A DNA stretch of 64,000 nt from Streptomyces sp. NBC_00287 (GTDB lineage: Bacteria; Actinomycetota; Actinomycetes; Streptomycetales; Streptomycetaceae). Below are positions 50,084-59,746 of the stretch, piece by piece. The stretch is from contig NZ_CP108053.1 of assembly GCF_036173105.1 (NCBI RefSeq), positions 6,634,001 through 6,698,000 of the forward strand, read 5' to 3'. Position 1 is the stretch's first letter. The number at the start of each line of letters is the position of its first letter. The notes beneath the pieces were generated by a model, which saw only the letters and a program-made list of their open reading frames with translations, was not told where the DNA came from and did no database searches. The translations under genes and the position numbers were made by a program.

Positions 50084-51574
50084 GTGAGCGGCAACAGCGG
50101 AAGCGACACGAGCGCCGGCGGCGCAACGCACGCTGACAAGCGCCCGAACGAGCTGCTCACGTCCTGGTTCGTGCGCAGCGGCTGGTCGAAGGGCGAACTC
50201 GCCCGCCAAGTCAACCGCCGGGCCCGCCAGTTGGGCGCCAACCACATCTCCACCGACACCTCCCGGGTACGCCGCTGGCTGGACGGCGAGAATCCGCGCG
50301 AGCCGATCCCGCGGATCCTGTCCGAGCTGTTCTCCGAGCGGTTCGGCTGTGTCGTCTCCGTCGAGGACCTCGGCCTGCGCGCCGCCCGCCAGTCACCATC
50401 GGTGTCCGGAGTCGACCTGCCCTGGACGGGCCCGCAGACCGTCGCCCTGCTCAGCGAGTTCTCGCGCAGCGACCTGATGCTGGCGCGGCGCGGCTTCCTC
50501 GGGACCTCGCTGTGCCTGTCCGCGGGCCCGTCCCTCATCGAGCCCATGCAGCGCTGGCTGGTCCCCGCCCCGTCCGCCCCGCGCAGCGAACCCGAGCCCC
50601 CCGCCCAGGCCCGCCGCGGCCGGCTCTCCAAGCCCGAGCTGGAACTGCTGGAGTCCACCACCGTGATGTTCCGGCAGTGGGACGCCCAGTGCGGTGGCGG
50701 CCTGCGCCGCAAGGCGGTCGTGGGCCAGCTCCACGAGGTGACCGACCTCCTCCAGGAACCCCAGCCCGAGTCCACCACCCGCATCCTGTTCAAGGTCGCC
50801 GCCGAACTCGCCGAACTGGCCGGCTGGATGTCGTACGACGTCGGACTCCAGCCCACCGCCCAGAAGTACTTCGTGCTCGCCCTGCACGCCGCCAAGGAGG
50901 CCGGCGACCGGCCGCTCGGCTCGTACATCCTCTCCAGCATGAGCCGCCAGATGATCCACCTGGGCCGTCCCGACGACGCCCTGGAACTGGTCCACCTCGC
51001 CCAGTACGGCAGCCGTGACTGCGCGAGTCCGCGCACCCAGTCGATGCTGTATGCGATGGAGGCCCGCGCGTACGCCAACATGGGCCAGCCCGGCAAGTGC
51101 AAGCGGGCCGTGCGGATGGCCGAGGACACCTTCGGCGAGGCCGAGGAATGGGACGAGCCCGACCCCGACTGGATCCGCTTCTTCTCCGAGGCCGAGCTCT
51201 ACGGCGAGAACTCCCACTCCTACCGCGACCTCGCCTATGTCGCGGGCCGCAGCCCGACCTACGCGTCACTGGCCGAGCCGCTGATGCAGCGGGCCGTGGA
51301 CCTCTTCGCCAAGGACTCCGAACACCAGCGGTCCTATGCGCTCAACCTCATCGGCATGGCCACCGTGCATCTCCTCCAGCGCGAGCCCGAGCAGAGCGCG
51401 CAGTACGCCACCGACGCCATGACGGTCGCCAAGAAGGTGCGCTCCGAGCGCGTCAACACTCGTATCCGAAAGACCGTCGACACGGCCGTACGCGATTTCG
51501 GTGATCTGCACGAGGTCGTGGACCTCACCGACCGGCTCGCCGTGGAACTCCCGGAGACCGCGGAAGCCGTCTGA
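50084..51574 (+). CDS. nsdA: Regulator NsdA (negative regulator of differentiation)
   Basis: 496 residues, close to the ~500 of S. coelicolor NsdA. The N-terminus KRPNELLTSWFVRSGWSKGELARQVNRRARQLGANHISTDTSRVRRWLDGENPREPIPRIL is an HTH/Xre-like domain (~25-95). RRGFLGTSLCLSAGPSLIEPM follows, then a TPR-like helical C-terminus (ELAELAGWMSYDVGLQPTAQKYFVLALHAAKEAGDRPLGSYILSSMSRQ). NsdA represses sporulation and antibiotic production in S. coelicolor. GTG 50084 with GGGGGCGTTCC upstream. It stands alone ahead of the nitrogen operon. Confidence 0.9.
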   Translation: MSGNSGSDTSAGGATHADKRPNELLTSWFVRSGWSKGELARQVNRRARQLGANHISTDTSRVRRWLDGENPREPIPRILSELFSERFGCVVSVEDLGLRAARQSPSVSGVDLPWTGPQTVALLSEFSRSDLMLARRGFLGTSLCLSAGPSLIEPMQRWLVPAPSAPRSEPEPPAQARRGRLSKPELELLESTTVMFRQWDAQCGGGLRRKAVVGQLHEVTDLLQEPQPESTTRILFKVAAELAELAGWMSYDVGLQPTAQKYFVLALHAAKEAGDRPLGSYILSSMSRQMIHLGRPDDALELVHLAQYGSRDCASPRTQSMLYAMEARAYANMGQPGKCKRAVRMAEDTFGEAEEWDEPDPDWIRFFSEAELYGENSHSYRDLAYVAGRSPTYASLAEPLMQRAVDLFAKDSEHQRSYALNLIGMATVHLLQREPEQSAQYATDAMTVAKKVRSERVNTRIRKTVDTAVRDFGDLHEVVDLTDRLAVELPETAEAV

Positions 51575-51734
51575 ATCCCTTGAGCCCCGGCCGCGGCCGG
51601 CCCTCCCGAACTGCCCGACTCGGCTCCCCCATGCCAGGTCATCGGAAGGTCGCCCGCGGCCGGCCCATACCTTCATCCGAAGGTTGCGCCACGATAACGA
51701 TCGACACAGCCGGAATCCGGCAGTTCATCGATGC

Positions 51735-51770
51735 GTAACACCCACAGCGCCTTCGTCACGGCGGCGAAAC
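51735..51770 (+). promoter_or_regulatory. GlnR-like box upstream of amtB
   Basis: GTCAC (51755-51759), six bases, GAAAC (51766-51770) matches the a-n6-b half of the GlnR consensus. GTAAC at 51735-51739 is a candidate for the other half. It lies 118 bases before amtB in the 314-base gap 51575-51888, which otherwise contains no gene. The spacing of the upstream half is off by two bases from the ideal. Confidence 0.6.
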
Positions 51771-51888
51771 AACGAGGGGCTTCCACCGAAACCGCGCTGC
51801 GCCAATCTCTTGGCGCATAACCGGCCCACCCCTCAATCCGCTCAGGCTTCGCCCGCACGGGGCCGTACCAAACGACGAGGAGACGCCG

Positions 51889-53226
51889 ATGGCACCAGCC
51901 ATCACGCTTGCCGCAGAGACGGAGCTCTCTGCCGCCAACACAGGTTTCATGCTTATCTGCTCCGCCCTGGTGATGCTCATGACACCGGGACTGGCCTTCT
52001 TCTACGGAGGCATGGTCCGCGTCAAGAGCACCCTGAACATGCTGATGATGAGCTTCATCAGCCTGGGGATCGTCACCATCCTGTGGGTGCTGTACGGCTT
52101 CTCCATGGCGTTCGGCACCGACTCCGGCAGCATCATCGGATGGAACTCCGACTGGGTCGGCCTCAGCGGTGTCGAGACCGGCGAACTGTGGGGCTCGTAC
52201 AACATCCCGCTGCTCGCCTTCATGGTCTTCCAGCTGATGTTCGCGATCATCACGCCCGCCCTGATAAGCGGTGCCCTCGCCGACCGCGTGAAGTTCGGCG
52301 CCTGGGCGCTGTTCGTCGCGCTGTGGGCCACGATCGTCTACTTCCCCGTCGCCCACTGGGTATGGGGTGAGGGCGGCTGGGCCTTCGACCTGGGCGTCAT
52401 CGACTTCGCCGGTGGTACGGCGGTCCACATCAACGCCGGTGCCGCGGCCCTCGGTGTGATCCTGGTCATCGGCAAGCGCGTCGGCTTCAAGAAGGACCCG
52501 ATGCGTCCGCACAGCCTGCCGCTGGTCATGCTCGGCGCAGGGCTCCTGTGGTTCGGCTGGTTCGGCTTCAACGCCGGCTCGTGGCTCGGCAACGACGACG
52601 GCGTCGGCACGCTGATGTTCGTCAACACGCAGGTCGCCACCGCCGCCGCCATGCTGGCCTGGCTCCTCTACGAGAAGATCCGCCACGGCGCGTTCACCAC
52701 GCTGGGCGCCGCCTCCGGCGCGGTCGCCGGTCTGGTCGCCATCACCCCGTCGGGTGGTGCGGTCTCCCCGGTCGGCGCCATCGCGGTCGGCGCCATCTCC
52801 GGTCTGCTCTGCGCCATGGCGGTCGGCCTGAAGTACAAGCTCGGCTACGACGACTCGCTCGACGTCGTCGGCGTCCACCTGGTCGGCGGCATCGTCGGCT
52901 CCCTGCTGGTCGGCCTCTTCGCCAGCGGCAAGGGCCAGTCCACGGTTGAGGGCCTCTTCTACGGCGGCGGCCTTGAGCAGTTCTGGAAGCAGTGCGCCGG
53001 TGTCGGTGCCGTCCTCGCCTACTCCCTGATCGTCTCCGCGATCCTCGCCTTCATCCTCGACAAGACCATCGGTATGCGGGTCCCCGAGGACGACGAGGTC
53101 GCCGGTATCGACCAGGCGGAGCACGCCGAGACCGCATACGACTTCAGCGGTGCCGGTGGCGGCGCCGCTCGGAGCGCCGTCCCGGCCCCGGCCGCCGACA
53201 CTGCGAGCAAGAAGGTGGACGCATGA
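51889..53226 (+). CDS. amtB: Ammonium transporter
   Basis: 445 residues, about eleven membrane segments. TGFMLICSALVMLMTPGLAFFYGGMVRVKSTLNMLMMSF, FDLGVIDFAGGTAVHINAGAAAL (twin-His channel region, first His in VHI) and DVVGVHLVGGIVGSLLVGLFA (second His) are conserved. A short C-terminal tail is Ala/Asp-rich. It takes up ammonium and is gated by GlnK encoded directly downstream (ATGA overlap). ATG 51889 with ACGAGGAGACGCCG upstream. Confidence 0.96.
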   Translation: MAPAITLAAETELSAANTGFMLICSALVMLMTPGLAFFYGGMVRVKSTLNMLMMSFISLGIVTILWVLYGFSMAFGTDSGSIIGWNSDWVGLSGVETGELWGSYNIPLLAFMVFQLMFAIITPALISGALADRVKFGAWALFVALWATIVYFPVAHWVWGEGGWAFDLGVIDFAGGTAVHINAGAAALGVILVIGKRVGFKKDPMRPHSLPLVMLGAGLLWFGWFGFNAGSWLGNDDGVGTLMFVNTQVATAAAMLAWLLYEKIRHGAFTTLGAASGAVAGLVAITPSGGAVSPVGAIAVGAISGLLCAMAVGLKYKLGYDDSLDVVGVHLVGGIVGSLLVGLFASGKGQSTVEGLFYGGGLEQFWKQCAGVGAVLAYSLIVSAILAFILDKTIGMRVPEDDEVAGIDQAEHAETAYDFSGAGGGAARSAVPAPAADTASKKVDA

Positions 53227-53561
53227 AGCTCATCACCGCAGTCGTCAAGCCCCACCGGCTCGACGAGATCAAGGAAGCCCTCCAGGCCTTCGGCGTGCAC
53301 GGCCTGACGGTCACCGAGGCCAGCGGCTACGGTCGTCAGCGGGGCCACACCGAGGTCTACCGCGGTGCCGAGTACACCGTCGACCTGGTCCCGAAGATCC
53401 GTATCGAGGTCCTCGCCGAGGACGACGACGCCGAGCAGCTCATCGACGTCATCGTCAAGGCGGCCCGCACCGGCAAGATCGGTGACGGGAAGGTCTGGTC
53501 CCTGCCGGTCGAGACGGCCGTACGGGTCCGCACCGGCGAGCGCGGTCCGGACGCGCTCTAA
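53223..53561 (+). CDS. glnK: Nitrogen regulatory protein P-II
   Basis: 112 residues: MKLITAVVKPHRLDEIKEALQAFGVHGLTVTEASGYGRQRGHTEVYRGAEYTVDLVPKIR. The T loop contains Tyr 51 (GAEYTVDL), the adenylylation site in Streptomyces. ARTGKIGDGKVWSLPVETAVRVRTGERGPDAL completes the ATP/2-oxoglutarate fold. Coupled to amtB by ATGA and followed 30 bases later by glnD, which modifies it. Confidence 0.97.
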   Translation: MKLITAVVKPHRLDEIKEALQAFGVHGLTVTEASGYGRQRGHTEVYRGAEYTVDLVPKIRIEVLAEDDDAEQLIDVIVKAARTGKIGDGKVWSLPVETAVRVRTGERGPDAL

Positions 53562-53591
53562 ACGCACAGAAGTAAAGACAGGAGTCGCTGG

Positions 53592-56039
53592 GTGACGAGT
53601 ACGGACGTTCGCAAGGATGCAGAGGACTCGGGACCCAGCGGCTACGCGGCGGCCCGGCTGCGCCTCCTCACCGAGGGGGCGCGGTCCGGGCCGCCGCGCC
53701 GTACCGCCCTCGCGGAACTCACCGACGACTGGCTGACCGGCCTCTTCGCCGCCGGCGCCGAGAGCCTGCGCGGGGTCTCCCTGGTCGCCGTCGGCGGCTA
53801 CGGCCGTGGTGAGCTGTCCCCACGCAGCGACCTCGATCTGCTCCTGCTGCACGACGGCTCCGACGCGGACGCGGTCGCCGCCCTGGCCGACCGCATCTGG
53901 TACCCCGTCTGGGACCTCGGCCTCGCCCTCGACCACTCGGTACGGACGCCCGCGGAGGCCCGTAAGACGGCCGGCGAGGATTTGAAAGTCCAACTCGGCC
54001 TCCTGGACGCCCGCCACATCGCCGGCGACCTCGGCCTGACCGCGGGACTGCGTACGGCCGTGCTCGCCGACTGGCGCAACCAGGCGCCCAAACGCCTGCC
54101 CGAACTCCAGGAACTCACCGCCGAACGCGCCGAGCGCCAGGGGGAGTTGCAGTACCTCCTGGAACCCGACCTCAAGGAAGCCCGCGGCGGACTGAGGGAC
54201 GCCACCATCCTGCGCGCCGTCGCCGCCTCCTGGCTGGCCGACGCCCCGCGCGAGGGCCTCGACGACGCCCGGCGCCGACTGCTCGACGTACGCGACGCCC
54301 TGCACCTGGCCACCGGGCGCGCGACCGACCGGCTCGCGCTCCAGGAACAGGACCAGGTCGCTGCCGAACTCGGCCTGCTCGATGCCGACACCCTGCTGCG
54401 GCAGGTGTACGAGGCGGCGCGGGTCATCTCGTACGCCAGTGATGTCACCTGGCGTGAAGTGGGGCGCGTACTGCGGTCGCGCGCCGTGCGGCCCCGGCTG
54501 CGCGCCATGCTGGGCGGCGGCAAGCCGGTGACGGAACGGTCGCCGCTGGCCGAGGGTGTCGTGGAGCAGGACGGCGAGGTGGTGCTCGCCCGTGCCGCGC
54601 GCCCCGAGCGCGACCCCGTGCTCCCCTTGCGCGCCGCGGCCGCCGCCGCGCAGGCCGGACTCCCGCTCTCCCTGCACGCCGTACGGCGTCTGGCCGCCAC
54701 CACGCGCCCGCTGCCCACACCCTGGCCCGCCGAGGCCCGGGAACAGCTCGTGACCCTGCTCGGCTCCGGCCGTCCGACGATCGAGGTCTGGGAGGCGCTG
54801 GAGGCCGAAGGCCTGATCACCCGCCTGCTGCCCGACTGGGAGCGGGTGCGCTGCCGCCCCCAGCGCAACGCCGTGCACATCTGGACCGTCGACCGGCACC
54901 TCATCGAGACCGCCGTCCGCGCCTCCGAGTTCACCCGCCGCGTCCACCGCCCCGACCTGCTCCTGGTCGCCGCGCTGCTGCACGACATCGGCAAGGGCTG
55001 GCCCGGCGACCACTCGGTGGCCGGCGAGATCATCGCGCGCGATGTGGCGGCCCGGATCGGCTTCGACCGCGAGGACGTCGCCGTACTCGCCGCCCTCGTA
55101 CGTCATCATCTGCTGCTCGTCGACACCGCCACCCGGCGTGACCTGGAGGACCCGGCCACGGTCCGTTCGGTCGCCGATGCGGTCGGCTCGCAGGGCACGC
55201 TGGAGCTGCTGCATGCGCTGACCGAGGCGGACGCGCTGGCCACCGGGCCCGCCGCCTGGTCGTCCTGGCGTGGCTCGCTCGTCGCCGACCTGGTCAAACG
55301 CGTCTCGGCGGTGCTGGCCGGGGACGCCCCGGAGGAGCCGGAGGCCGCCGCGCCGACCGCCGAGCAGGAGCGACTTGCCATCGAGTCGGTCGCGACGGGC
55401 AGCCCGGTGCTGGCGCTGCGCGCGCAGACCGAGCCGCCCACGGACGACCAGCCCACCGGCGACCCCGAGCCGCTCGGTGTGGAGCTGCTCATCGCGGTAC
55501 CGGACCAGCCGGGCGTCCTGCCCGCGGTGGCCGGCGTCCTGGCGATGCACCGCCTGACGGTGCGGACGGCCGAGCTGCGCGCTCTGGACCTCCCCGACGG
55601 CGTCGAGGGCTCGGTCCTGCTGCTGAACTGGCGGGTCGCCGCGGAGTACGGCTCGCTGCCGCAGGCGGCCAGGCTCCGGGCGGACCTGGTCCGGGCCCTG
55701 GACGGCACCCTGGACATCGCCGCCCGCCTCGCGGAGCGCGACGCCGCCTACCCCCGCCGCCGAGGCGTACTGGCCCCACCCGCCAGGGTCACCGTCCACC
55801 CGGCCGCCTCCCGCCTCGCCACGGTGATCGAGGTCCGCGCCCAGGACGCCCCGGGACTTCTCTTCCGTATCGGCCGAGCTCTGGAGGAGGCACGCGTGCG
55901 CATGCGGAGCGCGCATGTGTCGACGCTGGGCGCGAATGCCGTGGATGCCTTTTATGTCACAGGCCCCGAGGGGACGCCGCTGCCGCGTGAGGAGGCCTCT
56001 GCGGTGGCCCGGAAACTGGAGGAGACCTTGCGGGGCTGA
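53592..56039 (+). CDS. glnD: P-II uridylyl/adenylyltransferase GlnD
   Basis: 815 residues. Nucleotidyltransferase motif VGGYGRGELSPRSDLDLLLLHDG (~61-83). A helical domain (EPDLKEARGGLRD) follows, then the HD phosphohydrolase HIWTVDRHLIET and LLHDIGKGWPGDHS. Two C-terminal ACT domains (EPLGVELLIAVPDQPGVLPAVAGVLAMH and ATVIEVRAQDAPGLLFRIGRALEEA) sense glutamine. In Streptomyces the enzyme adenylylates GlnK rather than uridylylating it. GTG 53592 with AGGAGTCGCTG upstream. Last gene of the operon. Confidence 0.95.
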   Translation: MTSTDVRKDAEDSGPSGYAAARLRLLTEGARSGPPRRTALAELTDDWLTGLFAAGAESLRGVSLVAVGGYGRGELSPRSDLDLLLLHDGSDADAVAALADRIWYPVWDLGLALDHSVRTPAEARKTAGEDLKVQLGLLDARHIAGDLGLTAGLRTAVLADWRNQAPKRLPELQELTAERAERQGELQYLLEPDLKEARGGLRDATILRAVAASWLADAPREGLDDARRRLLDVRDALHLATGRATDRLALQEQDQVAAELGLLDADTLLRQVYEAARVISYASDVTWREVGRVLRSRAVRPRLRAMLGGGKPVTERSPLAEGVVEQDGEVVLARAARPERDPVLPLRAAAAAAQAGLPLSLHAVRRLAATTRPLPTPWPAEAREQLVTLLGSGRPTIEVWEALEAEGLITRLLPDWERVRCRPQRNAVHIWTVDRHLIETAVRASEFTRRVHRPDLLLVAALLHDIGKGWPGDHSVAGEIIARDVAARIGFDREDVAVLAALVRHHLLLVDTATRRDLEDPATVRSVADAVGSQGTLELLHALTEADALATGPAAWSSWRGSLVADLVKRVSAVLAGDAPEEPEAAAPTAEQERLAIESVATGSPVLALRAQTEPPTDDQPTGDPEPLGVELLIAVPDQPGVLPAVAGVLAMHRLTVRTAELRALDLPDGVEGSVLLLNWRVAAEYGSLPQAARLRADLVRALDGTLDIAARLAERDAAYPRRRGVLAPPARVTVHPAASRLATVIEVRAQDAPGLLFRIGRALEEARVRMRSAHVSTLGANAVDAFYVTGPEGTPLPREEASAVARKLEETLRG

Positions 56040-56122
56040 ACGGGGATCCCGGCAACTCGTGCAGCCGGGATACCCTGGAGGGCGATTCCCAGCTGCCACC
56101 GACCCCGAGGACCGCGAGCGCC

Positions 56123-57676
56123 GTGTTCGATACTCTCTCCGATCGCCTCTCAGCGACTTTCAAGAACCTGCGCGGCAAGGGACGGCTCTCCGAGGCGGAC
56201 ATCGACGCCACCGCGCGCGAGATCCGCATCGCGCTCCTCGAAGCCGATGTCGCGCTGCCGGTCGTCCGGACGTTCATCAAGAGCGTCAAGGAGCGCTCGC
56301 TCGGTGCCGAGGTCTCCAAGGCGCTGAACCCGGCGCAGCAGGTCCTGAAGATCGTGAACGAGGAGCTCGTCACGATCCTCGGCGGCGAGACCCGGCGTCT
56401 GCGCTTCGCCAAGCAGCCCCCCACCGTCATCATGCTGGCGGGTCTGCAGGGTGCCGGTAAGACCACCCTCGCGGGCAAGCTCGGCTACTGGCTGAAGGAG
56501 CAGGGGCACTCCCCGCTGCTCGTCGCCGCCGACCTCCAGCGTCCGAACGCCGTGAATCAGCTCAGCGTCGTGGCCGAGCGCGCCGGTGTGGCCGTGTACG
56601 CGCCGGAGCCGGGCAATGGCGTCGGTGACCCGGTCAAGGTCGCCAAGGACTCCATCGACTTCGCGAAGTCCCGGGTCCACGACATCGTGATCGTCGACAC
56701 CGCCGGCCGGCTCGGTATCGATCAGGACATGATGCAGCAGGCCGCTGACATCAGGGACGCCGTCAGCCCCGACGAGATCCTCTTCGTCGTCGACGCGATG
56801 ATCGGTCAGGACGCGGTCAACACCGCCGAGGCCTTCCGCGACGGCGTCGGCTTCGACGGCGTGGTGCTCTCCAAGCTCGACGGTGACGCCCGCGGTGGTG
56901 CCGCCCTGTCGATCCGCCAGGTCACCGGCAAGCCGATCATGTTCGCGTCGAACGGCGAGAAGCTCGACGACTTCGACGCCTTCCACCCGGACCGGATGGC
57001 CTCCCGCATCCTCGACATGGGTGACCTGCTCACCCTGATCGAGCAGGCGGAGAAGACCTTCGACCAGGCCGAAGCCCAGAAGATGGCCGAGAAGCTGGCC
57101 TCCAAGAAGGGCCAGGACTTCACCCTCGACGACTTCCTGTCCCAGATGGAACAGGTCAGGAAGATGGGCAGCATCAGCAAGCTGCTCGGCATGCTGCCCG
57201 GCATGGGGCAGATGAAGGACCAGATCAACAGCCTCGACGAGCGGGACGTCGACCGCACCGCCGCGATCATCAAGTCGATGACCCCGGCCGAGCGCCAGGA
57301 GCCGACGATCATCAACGGCTCGCGCCGTGCCCGTATCGCCAAGGGCTCCGGTGTCGACGTCAGCGCGGTGAAGAACCTGGTCGAGCGGTTCTTCGAGGCC
57401 CGCAAGATGATGTCCCGCATGGCCCAGGGCGGCGGTATGCCGGGCATGCCGGGGATGCCGGGCATGGGCGGCGGTCCCGGCCGTTCGAAGAAGCAGCCCA
57501 AGAAGGCCAAGGGCAAGCAGCGCTCCGGCAACCCGATGAAGCGCAAGCAGCAGGAGCAGGAGGAGGCCGCCCGCCGCGCGGCCGCGGCCCAGAACGGCGG
57601 CGCCTTCGGTCTGCCGGGCCAGCAGGGCGGCCAGGACTTCGAGCTGCCGGACGAGTTCAAGAAGTTCATGGGCTGA
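56123..57676 (+). CDS. ffh: Signal recognition particle protein Ffh
   Basis: 517 residues. N domain MFDTLSDRLSATFKNLRGKGRLSEADI. G domain with LAGLQGAGKTTLAGKLGYWL (G1), DLQRPNAVNQL, IVDTAGRLGIDQDMMQQ and LSKLDGDARGGAALS. The Met-rich M domain (~300-430; LLGMLPGMGQMKDQINSLDERD) binds 4.5S RNA and signal sequences. A GMPGMPGMPGMGGG stretch and basic KKQPKKAKGKQRSGNPMKRKQQ tail follow. GTG 56123. Partner of FtsY at 47659. A TACCCT sits ~45 bases upstream as a -10 candidate. Confidence 0.97.
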   Translation: MFDTLSDRLSATFKNLRGKGRLSEADIDATAREIRIALLEADVALPVVRTFIKSVKERSLGAEVSKALNPAQQVLKIVNEELVTILGGETRRLRFAKQPPTVIMLAGLQGAGKTTLAGKLGYWLKEQGHSPLLVAADLQRPNAVNQLSVVAERAGVAVYAPEPGNGVGDPVKVAKDSIDFAKSRVHDIVIVDTAGRLGIDQDMMQQAADIRDAVSPDEILFVVDAMIGQDAVNTAEAFRDGVGFDGVVLSKLDGDARGGAALSIRQVTGKPIMFASNGEKLDDFDAFHPDRMASRILDMGDLLTLIEQAEKTFDQAEAQKMAEKLASKKGQDFTLDDFLSQMEQVRKMGSISKLLGMLPGMGQMKDQINSLDERDVDRTAAIIKSMTPAERQEPTIINGSRRARIAKGSGVDVSAVKNLVERFFEARKMMSRMAQGGGMPGMPGMPGMGGGPGRSKKQPKKAKGKQRSGNPMKRKQQEQEEAARRAAAAQNGGAFGLPGQQGGQDFELPDEFKKFMG

Positions 57677-57692
57677 GTTCCGTATACGGCGA

Positions 57693-57725
57693 TGAGGGCG
57701 TCCCTGTTCCACGGGGGCGCCCTCG
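57693..57725 (+). terminator. Hairpin after ffh
   Basis: GAGGGCG-TCCC pairs with GGG-GCGCCCTC, about 20 bases past the ffh stop. Confidence 0.6.
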
Positions 57726-57772
57726 GCGCATGCTGGGGTGCCGGTGTCCGGGGCGTGTCGTAACGTCCCGAT

Positions 57773-59710
57773 ATGACCAACCCCGCGCCGCCGCGTAAGT
57801 CGCCGGATCAGCCCTGGCGGACCGAGGGCACCCCGGAGGAGCCGCCGAAGCCGTCGCGGGGCGGGCGCAGGCCTCGGGGCGGCTGGTGGGGGCTGATCGT
57901 CGCCGCGCTGGTCGTGTATCTGATCGCCAACGTGGTGCTGTCTTTCTTCAATGACGGCGACGAGCCGACGATCTCGTACACGGAGTTCACCAAGCAGGTC
58001 GACAACGCCAACGTCTCCAAGATCTACGCCAAGGGCGATGCGATCCAGGGCCAGCTGAAGAAGGAGCAGGACGACCCCGAGGGCGACGGGAAGTACACCA
58101 AGTTCAAGACGGAGCGGCCGACCTTCGCGGACGACCAGCTCTGGGAGGACCTGACCGAGAACAACGTGACCGTGACGGCGGAGCCGGTCGTCCAGCAGCG
58201 CAGCTTCCTGTCGAACCTGCTGATCGCGCTGGCGCCGATGCTGCTGCTGGTCGTCCTGTGGATCTTCATCGCACGGCGGATGCGCGCGGGGATGGGCGGC
58301 GCGGGCGGGATGTTGGGCCGTAAGGCGCCGCCGAAGCCGGTGGAGCTGGAGCCGGGGCAGAAGCGCACGACGTTCGCGGACGTGGCCGGGATCGACGAGG
58401 TCGCCGGCGAGCTCAATGACGTCGTGGACTTCCTGAAGAACCCCGACGCCTATCGCCGGATGGGCGCCAAGATGCCCCGGGGCGTGCTGCTGGCGGGTCC
58501 GCCCGGTACCGGCAAGACGCTGCTGGCGCGGGCGGTGGCGGGGGAGGCGGGGGTGCCGTTCTTCTCGGCGTCGGCGTCCGAGTTCATCGAGATGATCGTG
58601 GGTGTCGGTGCTTCACGCGTGCGTGAGCTGTTCGCGGAGGCGCGCAAGGTGGCGCCGTCGATCATCTTCATCGACGAGATCGACACCATCGGGCGGGTCC
58701 GGGGCGGCGGGGCCGGCATGGGCGGGCATGACGAGCGCGAGCAGACCCTGAACCAGATCCTGACGGAGATGGACGGTTTCTCGGGCTCGGAGGGCGTGAT
58801 CGTGGTCGCGGCCACCAACCGCGCGGATGTGCTCGACCCGGCGCTGACGCGGCCGGGGCGCTTCGACCGGGTGGTCATGGTCTCGCCCCCGGACCGGGGT
58901 GGCCGTAAGGCGATCCTGGAGATCCACACCCGGGAGATCCCGCTCTCCGAGGACGTCGACCTCGGCCAGGTCGCCCGTACAACGCCGGGCATGACCGGCG
59001 CGGAGCTGGCCAACCTCGCCAACGAGGCCGCGCTGCTCGCGGTCAAGCGGCAACAGGAGCGGGTGACCCAGGGCGATCTGTCGGAGGCGCTGGAGAAGGT
59101 CCAACTCGGCGCCGAACGGCCGCTGGTGATGCCCGAGGAGGAGCGGCGCAGAACGGCGTACCACGAGAGCGGGCACGCCCTGCTCGGCATGCTGCAGCCG
59201 GGCGCCGACCCGGTCCGCAAGATCACCATCGTGCCGCGCGGCCGGGCGCTGGGCGTGACGCTGTCGACGCCGGAGGCGGACAAGTACGCCTACACCGAGG
59301 AGTACTTGCGCGGCCGGATCATCGGCGCGCTCGGCGGGATGGCGGCCGAGCAGGTGGTCTACGGGGTGGTCACCACCGGCTCGGAGAGCGACCTGGAGCA
59401 GGTCACCAACATCGCGCGCGGGATGGTCGCGCGCTGGGGCATGAGCGAGCGGGTGGGCCGCCTGTCGGCCCTGCCGAACGACGCCCAGCAGGCTTATGGA
59501 CTCGCGGCGGCCCCGCAGACCCTGGATGTGATCGAGGGCGAGATGCGGCGGATCGTCGACGAGTGCTACGAGGAGGCCTGCCGCAAGCTGCGCGATCACC
59601 TGGGCCAACTGGACGCGCTGGCGGAGGCGTTGCTGGCGAGCGAGACGCTGGAGGAGGTGGACGCGTACCGGATCGCGGGGGTCACGCGGCTGAGGAAGGA
59701 GGAGGGGTAG
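57773..59710 (+). CDS. ftsH: Membrane AAA+ zinc protease FtsH
   Basis: 645 residues. Membrane helices near 38-60 (WWGLIVAALVVYLIANVVLSFF) and 145-168 flank a short external domain. AAA module: Walker A GPPGTGKT at ~242, Walker B IIFIDEIDTIGRVRGGG, and the second region of homology NRADVLDPALTRPGRFDR. Protease: HESGH at 464-468 (HExxH) and a downstream Glu/Asp region VTTGSESDLEQVTNIARGMV. It degrades membrane and some soluble proteins. ATG 57773. From memory Streptomyces also has another FtsH elsewhere, so this may be one of two. Confidence 0.95.
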   Translation: MTNPAPPRKSPDQPWRTEGTPEEPPKPSRGGRRPRGGWWGLIVAALVVYLIANVVLSFFNDGDEPTISYTEFTKQVDNANVSKIYAKGDAIQGQLKKEQDDPEGDGKYTKFKTERPTFADDQLWEDLTENNVTVTAEPVVQQRSFLSNLLIALAPMLLLVVLWIFIARRMRAGMGGAGGMLGRKAPPKPVELEPGQKRTTFADVAGIDEVAGELNDVVDFLKNPDAYRRMGAKMPRGVLLAGPPGTGKTLLARAVAGEAGVPFFSASASEFIEMIVGVGASRVRELFAEARKVAPSIIFIDEIDTIGRVRGGGAGMGGHDEREQTLNQILTEMDGFSGSEGVIVVAATNRADVLDPALTRPGRFDRVVMVSPPDRGGRKAILEIHTREIPLSEDVDLGQVARTTPGMTGAELANLANEAALLAVKRQQERVTQGDLSEALEKVQLGAERPLVMPEEERRRTAYHESGHALLGMLQPGADPVRKITIVPRGRALGVTLSTPEADKYAYTEEYLRGRIIGALGGMAAEQVVYGVVTTGSESDLEQVTNIARGMVARWGMSERVGRLSALPNDAQQAYGLAAAPQTLDVIEGEMRRIVDECYEEACRKLRDHLGQLDALAEALLASETLEEVDAYRIAGVTRLRKEEG

Positions 59711-59737
59711 GCACCTTTGCCGGGAGGCCCACCCCTC
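59702..59737. terminator. Convergent terminator overlapping the ftsH stop
   Basis: GAGGGGT pairs with ACCCCTC, extended by GGC/GCC after one mismatch, between ftsH and the methyltransferase gene. Confidence 0.6.
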
Positions 59738-59746
59738 GAGGCTTGC

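Noticed and set aside
49687..50136. Plus-strand frame upstream of and overlapping nsdA as a possible small gene
   Set aside because: Third codon positions are not GC-enriched over most of it, it has no motif, and it overlaps the nsdA start in another frame. Treated as non-coding leader.
53019..56099. 1026-codon minus-strand frame over glnD
   Set aside because: Antisense of glnD, whose nucleotidyltransferase, HD and ACT motifs are all intact.
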